Origin: UBA2821 sp902763335
GTDB lineage: Bacteria > Bacillota > Clostridia > Lachnospirales > Lachnospiraceae
Assembly (NCBI GenBank): GCA_052066835.1
Contig: JBQHRJ010000001.1
Direction: 5' to 3' (one strand)
DNA: 64,000 nucleotides
The translations under genes and the position numbers were made by a program. Below are positions 36,128 to 43,137 of the stretch, in pieces (the stretch's first letter is position 1; every line of letters starts with the position of its first letter). The notes under the pieces were generated by a model, which saw nothing but the letters and a program-made list of their open reading frames with translations, was not told where the DNA came from and did no database searches.

Positions 36128-37012
36128 TTATACATCATATTTTTTTATAAGCGCTACACCGAGTGGATAAGGACCGGTATGACAGCCTATGGTTGTTCCT
36201 ATTCGTGATTCTATATCATGGGCACACTTAATAGGTAGTGAGTCCTCAAGAAGTTTTTCAAAGTCATCAGCTTCTTCAAGTTCAAAACCGGTTCCCACCA
36301 GAAAATTATAATCATCATAGTTAAGATTTTCATCAGAGAAATATTTGCTGATTAATTTTACAAGATTTTTCTTTGCTTTGGCTCTTGTACGTGTGATTCC
36401 ACCAAGAGTAATATCTCCGTCAAGCATAACGATGAGAGGCTTTATACCTAATTTGTCACCGGCGATAGTGGCAAGCTTACCTATACGGCCGTTTTTAATA
36501 AGATATTCTAATGAGCCTACAGTAAAATAGATTCTTCCTGTTACTTTTATGCGATTGATGGCTGATATTGCTTCATCAAATGTGAGACCGTTATCTCTCA
36601 TTCTGACCACTTCATTTACAAGAAGAGCTTCGGACATAGTGTTTAATGTGGAATCTACAACCTCTATTTTAGCATCAGGATACTCTTCTAATATTTCATC
36701 TCTGGCGGTACATGCACTGTTGTATGAACCGCTGAATTTGGTAGTTATGCATATACATATAACCGGTATATTCTGCTCTACATATGGTGTAAATGCATCT
36801 ATGTAGTCACCGGAAGATGGAAGGGAAGATTTAGGAATCTCATGATTTTCAGCCATTCTGCGGTAAAATTCATCATGGCTTATTCCGCTTCCTTCCTTGA
36901 CATAATTTTCCCCATCAAATGTAACGTAAAATGGAACAACTTTTATATTATTGCGTGTGGTGTATTCGGGAAGTAAATCGCATGCACCATCACTTACTAT
37001 CTGAAAATTCAT
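36128..37012 (-). CDS. DegV-family fatty-acid-binding protein
   Basis: The 294-residue protein has the DegV features SDGACDL near the N-terminus, SLPSSGDY and KFSGSYNSA, which line the fatty acid pocket. DegV/FakB proteins present fatty acids to the FakA kinase for incorporation into phospholipid. A longer frame begins at 37087, but AAAGGAG precedes ATG 37012 and the family starts at (M)NFQIVSD, so the shorter form is taken. It has its own promoter and a terminator. Confidence 0.92.
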   Translation of the reverse strand: MNFQIVSDGACDLLPEYTTRNNIKVVPFYVTFDGENYVKEGSGISHDEFYRRMAENHEIPKSSLPSSGDYIDAFTPYVEQNIPVICICITTKFSGSYNSACTARDEILEEYPDAKIEVVDSTLNTMSEALLVNEVVRMRDNGLTFDEAISAINRIKVTGRIYFTVGSLEYLIKNGRIGKLATIAGDKLGIKPLIVMLDGDITLGGITRTRAKAKKNLVKLISKYFSDENLNYDDYNFLVGTGFELEEADDFEKLLEDSLPIKCAHDIESRIGTTIGCHTGPYPLGVALIKKYDV

Positions 37013-37077
37013 TTTAAAGTATTTCTCCTTTCGGTAACATCCACACAATAAAGTGTAGAAATTCAAAAAACGTAATA

Positions 37078-37092
37078 TAGTATTCAATACTA
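37078..37092. promoter_or_regulatory. Perfect 15-bp palindrome in the degV leader
   Basis: TAGTATT-C-AATACTA is a perfect palindrome lying immediately downstream of the degV -10 box on the minus strand. The position is typical of a repressor operator; a MarR-type fatty-acid regulator is a guess. Confidence 0.5.
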
Positions 37093-37095
37093 CTT

Positions 37096-37125
37096 ATAAT
37101 AACATAAGCATTATTATAGTGTCAA
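37096..37125 (-). promoter_or_regulatory. Promoter of degV (minus strand)
   Basis: On the minus strand, TTGACA (37125-37120) and TATTAT (37101-37096) are separated by 18 bases. Confidence 0.6.
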
Positions 37126-37200
37126 TAAGCATTAGGTTATTAACATATAAAAATTTTATGAATATTTATATTAGTAAGAAAGTACCCGGGGGTAGTAACC

Positions 37201-38133
37201 ATGGGTGAGATTGTCTGGAAGACACCGGATAGGGAAGATTATAAAAAAATCAGGTCTGTAGTTGAAAAATGTAACTATTATGGAAGTGATACCTCTGCCC
37301 TTAATATATATCTGCTGCGGAAAAAATATGGTACAAAGATAGGATATTGTGACGGATTTATTCTTAGGAAATATTACGGAAAAGACGGACGGTGCGGCTA
37401 TGGATTTCCATTGGGAAAGGTTTCTGGTGGAGAACTTTTTAACGAAAATGAAGATTTAAAACAGGTATTTGAGAAAATAAAAATGGATGCAGCCTGCAAA
37501 GGTGAACCTCTAAGATTTTGCTTGTTTGATAAAGAGCAGAGAGACATTGCAGACAGATATATAAACGCCGTGGACTGGAAAAGTGACAGGGGAAACAGTG
37601 ATTATATATATATCAGACAGGAACTGTCACAGTTAAGTGGCAGCAGATATCACAAGAAAAGAAATCATGTATTAAAATTCACAAGATTATATAATGACTG
37701 GAGATATGCGGAAATCTCAGAAAGAGACATATCTGATGCAATGCAGGTGGCAGATGAATGGTTTGAAGAGAGGGTGAGTACTGAGGATAAGATTAATGAC
37801 AGTGAATATGGTGCGATAGTTGAGGCTGTGGAGTACTACAGTGAATTTGGACTTCGTGGTGGAATATTGTACGCTGATGGAAAACCTGTGGCTATGACCA
37901 TAGCATCCCCGATAAATAAGGATATATGTGATGTGCATTTTGAAAAAGCAGTGGGAAAATATGCGGCAGACGGTGCATATGCAGTGATAAACCGGATGCT
38001 TGCCATAAGCCTTTCTGAATATACTTATTTTAACCGTGAGGAGGATATTAATATAGAAGGTTTGAGAAAGGCGAAGATGTCATACCATCCGTGGAAGGTG
38101 CTTGAGAAGTATAGCGGGGAGGTGCGGGGGTGA
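37201..38133 (+). CDS. DUF2156 / phosphatidylglycerol lysyltransferase-domain protein
   Basis: The 310-residue protein has a double GNAT-like fold of the DUF2156 (LPG_synthase_C) type: FPLGKVSGGELF, the GSRYHKKRNHVLKF segment, and the C-terminal INIEGLRKAKMSYHP ending. It lacks the membrane part of MprF, so it is a stand-alone cytoplasmic acyl- or aminoacyl-transferase whose substrate is unknown. The ATG follows a GGGGGTAG sequence, a weak ribosome-binding site. It is the last clearly core gene before the accessory region. Confidence 0.8.
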   Translation: MGEIVWKTPDREDYKKIRSVVEKCNYYGSDTSALNIYLLRKKYGTKIGYCDGFILRKYYGKDGRCGYGFPLGKVSGGELFNENEDLKQVFEKIKMDAACKGEPLRFCLFDKEQRDIADRYINAVDWKSDRGNSDYIYIRQELSQLSGSRYHKKRNHVLKFTRLYNDWRYAEISERDISDAMQVADEWFEERVSTEDKINDSEYGAIVEAVEYYSEFGLRGGILYADGKPVAMTIASPINKDICDVHFEKAVGKYAADGAYAVINRMLAISLSEYTYFNREEDINIEGLRKAKMSYHPWKVLEKYSGEVRG

Positions 38134-38144
38134 GGAAAGGCTTA

Positions 38145-38169
38145 TTTTGTCGCATAATGGGCGACAAAA
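38145..38169. repeat. GTCGC...GCGAC palindrome, copy 1
   Basis: TTTTGTCGC-ATAATGG-GCGACAAAA is a perfect nine-base inverted repeat. Its core, GTCGCATAATGGGCGAC (38149-38165), matches the reverse complement of the sequence at 40073-40089 in 15 of 17 bases. Confidence 0.65.
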
Positions 38170-38252
38170 AAGAAAGGCTGATTTATTATAATGATAATGT
38201 AACCAGAGGTGGTGATACAGAGTTAATTATATTAAATTTAGAAAATGAGTGA
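38157..38252 (+). CDS. Possible 31-residue peptide
   Basis: ATG 38157 opens a 31-codon frame (MGDKKERLIYYNDNVTRGGD..., ending NLENE) that stops six bases before the next gene's ATG. Its start lies inside the 38145-38169 palindrome and it has no clear ribosome-binding site. It could be a leader peptide, the remnant of a larger gene, or chance. Confidence 0.25.
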   Translation: MGDKKERLIYYNDNVTRGGDTELIILNLENE

Positions 38253-38257
38253 TAAAT

Positions 38258-39394
38258 ATGGCTGATAAACAAGAAACGGGAAAATTTGAATATTTATTTG
38301 TGGACATAGAATGGAATCAGGCTCCTAAAACAACAGAAATAGAGTTTAGAGAACCTATACAGATTGGAATAGTTGCAGCAGATGAAAATATGGAAATAAA
38401 AAAGATATTTTCAAAGGCGATGAGGCTTAGTAATCCGGAGTATTATAATCCTGATACATTAACTATATCACATTTTAATATAAATACGATTATGCAGGCG
38501 AATAGTGAAGAGGAAGTTTTTAGAAATGTAAAGCAAAATTTTCCAAAGTATAAATATATTGTTGTATGGACAATTGAGACATATGAGTTATTTAAAAGAG
38601 AAATGGATAAATACGAGATGTCATTGCCAAGACACAGTGTAGTTGTATTGCAAAATGTACTTATGAATATTGCGTGTAACGGAAAAAAACTGTTGGGGTT
38701 TGAGGTCGCTTTAAAACAGGCAGGGATTGAATATCAAAAAAATTATCTGCATTATTCAAAACATGATGCAAATTATTTGTATCAATTATTTTTCAAATGT
38801 TATGAGGAATACAAAAAATGGACAAATCAAGAAGTTTGTTATTTAAATAAAAGGACGCATATCATGCATAGTGAAAACTGCAGATATATTAAAAACAGTC
38901 AGGAGATAACATATAGCAAAGCAACCAGAGATATTATTTTCCAAGGGTATAGAGTGTGTAAAGTATGTGGAAGTGAAGAAAATTGGAATAGGCTACAGTG
39001 GGATATAAGTTATGGTTGTAAATGGAAGAAGCCTGTTAGATATATGAAAGAAATGCCGCTTACTATAGAAAATATAGGGGTGATTTGTAATAGGTTTAAG
39101 TTAGAGTATAAGATAATAACGGATGCGGTTTTTATACGTACACCATTTAGCAGTTGGATTGTATATTTGGAGGATAATAAGGTTAAGGAACTACAGCATG
39201 AAAATTATAGACTAAGGAAAAGTCAGGCTGTTAAATTACATAAGAAGTTTATGGAAAATTATCACAAGCAGAAATTACCTTCAAAAAATTTTTATGATGT
39301 GGTAAGCTATATAAAGTATCATGACATGGGAATGCTTAAGAAATTGAGTGAAAAAAGCCGGATTGAGAAAATGTTTGATATGATTAAGGAATAA
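38258..39394 (+). CDS. DEDD-type 3'-5' exonuclease-like protein
   Basis: The product is about 378 residues. The first 180 resemble an RNase H-fold DnaQ-type exonuclease: YLFVDIEWN supplies D16 and E18, and YSKHDANYLYQLF supplies the HxxxxD-like motif III. A cysteine-containing middle segment (NKRTHIMHSENCRYI ... YRVCKVCGSEENW) looks like a small zinc-binding or Ada-like treble clef. The C-terminus is basic and helical. GTG 38249 is an alternative start. It is followed by an XRE-like gene. The exonuclease call rests on motif spacing only. Confidence 0.6.
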   Translation: MADKQETGKFEYLFVDIEWNQAPKTTEIEFREPIQIGIVAADENMEIKKIFSKAMRLSNPEYYNPDTLTISHFNINTIMQANSEEEVFRNVKQNFPKYKYIVVWTIETYELFKREMDKYEMSLPRHSVVVLQNVLMNIACNGKKLLGFEVALKQAGIEYQKNYLHYSKHDANYLYQLFFKCYEEYKKWTNQEVCYLNKRTHIMHSENCRYIKNSQEITYSKATRDIIFQGYRVCKVCGSEENWNRLQWDISYGCKWKKPVRYMKEMPLTIENIGVICNRFKLEYKIITDAVFIRTPFSSWIVYLEDNKVKELQHENYRLRKSQAVKLHKKFMENYHKQKLPSKNFYDVVSYIKYHDMGMLKKLSEKSRIEKMFDMIKE

Positions 39395-39428
39395 GGTATA
39401 GAGAATACGGTATAAAAAGGAGTACAAC

Positions 39429-40061
39429 ATGAGAGACAAGAAATTATTTGATGAGGTAGGTAAATACATAGATAAATATTATATTAATAAATCTGATGAT
39501 ATTAAATTAGATAAGGAAATGAAATCTATATTTGATAGAATATCAGAATTTAGAAAGAAAAAGTTAAAAGAAAAAATTGATGTTGAGGAGAATTCAAATA
39601 TAGAAATTGATGAAAGTGTAATTGATTCATTTGATGTTGACAGTATGCAGAAAACCAAAATAACAAGTACAATGTCTTCAACATTAGCAACAAATCGTAA
39701 TATTGAAAATCTTATGGGACAGTTAGAGGAAACATTCTCGCAGAGATTATTACGTCTTATTGATGAAAGAGGAATGACAGATTCAGAAGCGTATAATAAA
39801 GCGTATGTAGATCGTAGACATTTTTCTAAAATTAGGAAAGATGTTAATTATTCTCCAAATAAAAAGACAGTGTTGGCGTTTACGATAGCATTAGAATTAT
39901 CTATTGATGAAGCAAAGGATCTTCTTAGTTGTGCCGGTTATGCATTTTCCAGAAGCTCAAAGACGGATATTATCGTAGCTTATTTTTTACAAAATAAGAT
40001 ATACGATATGTTTGAGATAAATGAGATATTGGATGCCTATGGACAGCCGATTTTTGAGTAG
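39429..40061 (+). CDS. XRE-like DNA-binding protein
   Basis: The 210-residue protein has a charged, helical N-terminal half (about 1-90) and a C-terminal helix-turn-helix-like module: FSQRLLRLIDERGMTDSEAY, then VDRRHFSKIRKD, then KKTVLAFTIALELSIDEAKD. I recall this module next to, or fused to, other domains in Firmicutes (for example macrodomain proteins), where it looks like a degenerate XRE fold. A good AAAGGAG ribosome-binding site precedes ATG 39429. It lies 34 bases after the exonuclease-like gene. Confidence 0.6.
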   Translation: MRDKKLFDEVGKYIDKYYINKSDDIKLDKEMKSIFDRISEFRKKKLKEKIDVEENSNIEIDESVIDSFDVDSMQKTKITSTMSSTLATNRNIENLMGQLEETFSQRLLRLIDERGMTDSEAYNKAYVDRRHFSKIRKDVNYSPNKKTVLAFTIALELSIDEAKDLLSCAGYAFSRSSKTDIIVAYFLQNKIYDMFEINEILDAYGQPIFE

Positions 40062-40072
40062 TAGATGAAAAT

Positions 40073-40089
40073 GTCGCCTGTTATGCGAC
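40073..40089. repeat. GTCGC...GCGAC palindrome, copy 2 (inverted)
   Basis: GTCGC-CTGTTAT-GCGAC. Its reverse complement matches 38149-38165 at 15 of 17 bases. The two copies bracket the exonuclease-like and XRE-like genes. Confidence 0.6.
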
Positions 40090-40148
40090 CAGCTTGGTTA
40101 ATTTCGTAGATATAATGTGATTACAATAAACTTAAGGAGGTAAATCAC

Positions 40149-40805
40149 ATGAATGCGGAATTAACAGAGCTGGTTTTTATTTTGGACAGAAGTGGTTCGA
40201 TGGGTGGACTGGAGAGTGATACAATCGATGGATTTAATATGATGATAAAGAAACAAAAGAAAGAAGGAGAAAAAGTTAATGTAACAACGATTTTGTTTGA
40301 TGATGAGGTAGAAATTATTCATGATCGTTTTCCGATTGATGCAGTACAGCCATTGACAGATAAAGAGTATTATGTTCGGGGGTGTACAGCATTGCTTGAT
40401 GCTGTAGGACAGGCAATTAATAAAATTCACAATGTGCAGAAACATTTATCGGAGGAGCATCGTGCAGGGAGGGTATTGTTTGTTATTACTACAGATGGAT
40501 TAGAAAATTCCAGCACAGAGTTCGATTATAATGATATCAGGCGATTGATTGAAGCAAAGAAAGAGTGCGGATGGGAGTTCTTGTTCCTTGGTGCAAATAT
40601 TGATGCAGGCAAAGAAGCAGAGAGAATAGGAATTGAAAGAAACAGATCCGTTACATATGAGAATGATCACGATGGAGTAGCACTCAATTACGAAGCTGTT
40701 GGAAGAACGGTGATGGGGGTTACAAAAAGCAGAATTTGCAGTGTAGAACTTGATGATGAGTGGGCTGATGATATTGCAAAATATCATGAAAAAGCAGGAA
40801 TATAA
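40149..40805 (+). CDS. von Willebrand factor A (vWA) domain protein
   Basis: The 218-residue protein is a single vWA domain with an intact MIDAS metal site: FILDRSGSMGG (D13, S15, S17), the conserved Thr in RGCTALLDA, and TTDGLEN. It resembles the TerY-like intracellular vWA proteins that organise protein complexes in stress and defence gene clusters. A TATAAT box lies at 40111-40116, and AAGGAGG precedes the ATG. A zinc-ribbon membrane protein follows after 17 bases and is probably co-expressed. Confidence 0.85.
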   Translation: MNAELTELVFILDRSGSMGGLESDTIDGFNMMIKKQKKEGEKVNVTTILFDDEVEIIHDRFPIDAVQPLTDKEYYVRGCTALLDAVGQAINKIHNVQKHLSEEHRAGRVLFVITTDGLENSSTEFDYNDIRRLIEAKKECGWEFLFLGANIDAGKEAERIGIERNRSVTYENDHDGVALNYEAVGRTVMGVTKSRICSVELDDEWADDIAKYHEKAGI

Positions 40806-40822
40806 GAAGGGAGAAAAGTTTT

Positions 40823-41638
40823 ATGGCAATGATTGTGTGTCCACGTTGTGGAGGACAGGTATCAGAAAAAGCAAAGAAATGTGTACATTGTGGAGAAATA
40901 TTGATACCGGAAGAAAAAAGACATTGTACAGAATGCGGTGCTGAACTTGAAGAAGGAATGACAGAGTGTCCGAATTGCGGGTGCCCGGTAGATGAGACAC
41001 AGAAGGTAAATGAAAAGCCGCAAAAGGTAGAGGTGACAGGGGTAAAGATAACTAAGAGGATAAAGGTCATCGGTGGGATTTTAGCCGCAGTATTGGTAGT
41101 TGGTGTAGCAACGGTATTTGGAGTAAACCGGTATCAGAAGAATAAAGCTACAGAGGTATATGCACAAAGGGTAGAGGAGTACTCTGATAATCTGGAATTA
41201 GCTACTGTAACCATGTTGACCGGTGCAAGTGATGCTGAGTCAAGTGCTAATCTTATTAAGCAGGTATGGTATAATGCCATATACGAGGAGAAGGATGATA
41301 AAACAGATCAGTACACTAGACCAAAGGGATATTTTGTATCTGACTTTAATGATGCGTTAGGAAATCTGTATGCTGATTCAAGTTTCAGTAGCAAGATAAG
41401 CAGTATTGAGGATAATCAGGACACTGTTAATGCGCTAATGAAAAAACTGAAAAATCCGCCGGATGAATATAAGGATGCATATGATGCTATTTCTGATTTG
41501 TATGATTCGTATATATCACTTACCAACTGTGCAACAGATCCATCCGGCAGTTTGCAGACATATTCAAGCACTTTTAGTGATGCTGATACGAATACATTGA
41601 ATGCTTATAAGGCGATGAAGTTGTATCTGGATGATTGA
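40823..41638 (+). CDS. Zinc-ribbon single-pass membrane protein
   Basis: The 271-residue protein has two N-terminal zinc ribbons: Cys 6, 9, 20 and 23 (CPRCG...CVHCG), then Cys 35, 38, 49 and 52 (CTECG...CPNCG). One transmembrane helix follows (GGILAAVLVVGVATVFGV, about 85-103), then an external, mainly helical domain of about 165 residues without recognised motifs. Its pairing with the vWA gene suggests a membrane-linked partner. No signal cleavage site is expected, since the ribbons would stay in the cytoplasm. Confidence 0.75.
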   Translation: MAMIVCPRCGGQVSEKAKKCVHCGEILIPEEKRHCTECGAELEEGMTECPNCGCPVDETQKVNEKPQKVEVTGVKITKRIKVIGGILAAVLVVGVATVFGVNRYQKNKATEVYAQRVEEYSDNLELATVTMLTGASDAESSANLIKQVWYNAIYEEKDDKTDQYTRPKGYFVSDFNDALGNLYADSSFSSKISSIEDNQDTVNALMKKLKNPPDEYKDAYDAISDLYDSYISLTNCATDPSGSLQTYSSTFSDADTNTLNAYKAMKLYLDD

Positions 41639-41661
41639 CAAAGAGTATTGGAATTATAGGC

Positions 41662-41696
41662 AAAAGGCAGAGTGCAGAAGAGGCACTCTGTCTTTT
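41662..41696 (+). terminator. Terminator after the vWA/zinc-ribbon unit
   Basis: CAGAGTGC (41668-41675) pairs with GCACTCTG (41683-41690), extended by AAAAGG/TCTTTT, and ends in TCTTTT. Confidence 0.8.
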
Positions 41697-41740
41697 GAAT
41701 TAAAATAGTTAAAGCTCCCAAGAAAATGCGATTGTTTTGA

Positions 41741-41769
41741 TTGCAAGAATAGGGGTTATGTACTATAAT
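41741..41769 (+). promoter_or_regulatory. Candidate promoter of the BREX operon
   Basis: TTGCAA (41741-41746) and TATAAT (41764-41769) lie 17 bases apart, after the terminator and before the regulator remnant and brxA. Confidence 0.55.
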
Positions 41770-41821
41770 AAAAAAAGCGAATTTTACATAATTGTGACAG
41801 ATACAAATATCTATAGAAAAA

Positions 41822-41908
41822 GCCAATATTAGCGTATTTATCAAGATTGCTACATATCTGGATTGTGATATTAGCGATATCTGTGAGTTGGTGAAATATG
41901 AAGAATAA
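41822..41908 (+). pseudogene. C-terminal remnant of an XRE-type regulator
   Basis: This frame encodes ANISVFIKIATYLDCDISDI followed by CELVKYEE and a stop. It is the usual last third of small XRE repressors (S-x-x-x-L-x-K-I-x-x-Y-L-D-C-D-I-x-D-I). An in-frame stop lies just upstream at 41795-41797 and no start codon or helix-turn-helix precedes it, so it is a fragment. It ends 20 bases before brxA. Confidence 0.6.
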
Positions 41909-41928
41909 AACCGGTTGGAGAGAGTAAA

Positions 41929-42528
41929 ATGGCAGAGTTAGTATATAGCGCAGGACTTACATCAAAATTATTCTGGCTGCAGGAGTCCAGAAAGACAGCA
42001 GGTTATATCTTGGATGGATATAGCAAAGCGGATATCAGAAAGATAGCCTGGGAAGAGAATATCTATCAGGTAAAAGCAGAATACCGTGCATATGAAGTAT
42101 TGAATGGTACTTACCGCAGAGTATCTGCCTTACCGGAAGCAGTGCTTCAGGCATTTACAACTTGTGATGTAGAGACAGCCAAGATTTTGAACTTAATCGC
42201 AATTCTTATGGACAGCAGATTGTTTTTTGAATTTCTTCACGAGGTATATGATGAAAAAATACGTCTTGGAGAGAAGAATATTACAGATCGTGATTTAAAT
42301 GTATTTTTCTCGGATAAGGCAATGCAGAGTGATATAGTTGCAGGATGGACAGATACTGCAGTGAAAAAATTAAAACAGTGTTTTACAAGAATGATGTTTG
42401 AGGCAGGGTTACTTGAAGGTAGTACAAAACCTTGTACAATAAAACCTCTGCATATTGATTATCATACAGAAAATTTATTAAATACAAACGGACTTGGAGA
42501 GTATCTAAAAGTATTGAAGGGAGTCTGA
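41929..42528 (+). CDS. brxA: BREX protein BrxA (DUF1819)
   Basis: The 199-residue protein matches the DUF1819 family: YSAGLTSKLFWLQESRKTA, NIYQVKAEYRAYEVLNGTYRR, and the C-terminal KPLHIDYHTENLL. BrxA is a DNA-binding, NusB-like helical protein of type 1 BREX, a phage exclusion system that methylates host DNA and blocks phage replication. GGAGAGAG precedes the start. It is the first gene of the operon, two bases before brxB. Confidence 0.93.
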   Translation: MAELVYSAGLTSKLFWLQESRKTAGYILDGYSKADIRKIAWEENIYQVKAEYRAYEVLNGTYRRVSALPEAVLQAFTTCDVETAKILNLIAILMDSRLFFEFLHEVYDEKIRLGEKNITDRDLNVFFSDKAMQSDIVAGWTDTAVKKLKQCFTRMMFEAGLLEGSTKPCTIKPLHIDYHTENLLNTNGLGEYLKVLKGV

Positions 42529-42530
42529 GC

Positions 42531-43118
42531 ATGGTAAAATTAAGTTTGGATGATAGACTGAATCAGATAGAAGAAAGAATATCGGAGAGGTCTTTCAGAG
42601 AAAATAAAGGATTAGGAAATGAAGTCGGATATTACATCTTCGACTATGATCCAAGAGAGGAATTGTATGTGAGAAATCATATATCATACCTCAAGGACAG
42701 AATTAACAACGGAAACAAGGATTTTAAAATTATAGAGTTTGACCTGTTTCATCTTATGATTGAGATATTGCAGGAGGAAGGGTATCTGGAAGCATTCTTT
42801 GATTTGGAAAAAGAGAATGGATTTTTTGAAATGGCAGACAGCCTTGTAGAGACTTTGGGACTGGATGAGACAAATGAGCTGAATCTAATCATATCAAGAA
42901 TATTGCAGGAAGATTTGACAGACAGTGTGGTATTTCTTACCGGAGTAGGCAAGTGCCATCCGATAATAGCAAGCCACAACATCTTAAATAACCTGCATCA
43001 GGTACTTGACAGTGTGCCGGTAGTGCTTTTCTATCCGGGAGAGTATAGCGGACAGGATTTGAAATTATTTGGAACGATGGATTCACACAACTATTACAGG
43101 GCATTCCGTCTGGTATAG
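42531..43118 (+). CDS. brxB: BREX protein BrxB (DUF1788)
   Basis: The 195-residue protein matches DUF1788: LSLDDRLNQIEERI, YIFDYDPREELYVRNHI, FLTGVGKCHPIIASH and PVVLFYPGEYSGQDLKLFG. It is a core, non-catalytic type 1 BREX component thought to work with BrxC, PglX and PglZ. It starts two bases after brxA and is 19 bases from brxC. Confidence 0.93.
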   Translation: MVKLSLDDRLNQIEERISERSFRENKGLGNEVGYYIFDYDPREELYVRNHISYLKDRINNGNKDFKIIEFDLFHLMIEILQEEGYLEAFFDLEKENGFFEMADSLVETLGLDETNELNLIISRILQEDLTDSVVFLTGVGKCHPIIASHNILNNLHQVLDSVPVVLFYPGEYSGQDLKLFGTMDSHNYYRAFRLV

Positions 43119-43137
43119 AGGAGGAAAAGAATTAACA

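Noticed and set aside
38145..38169. Terminator of the DUF2156 gene
   Set aside because: On the plus strand the stem is followed by A residues, not T, and its core recurs inverted at 40073, so it is better treated as a repeat.
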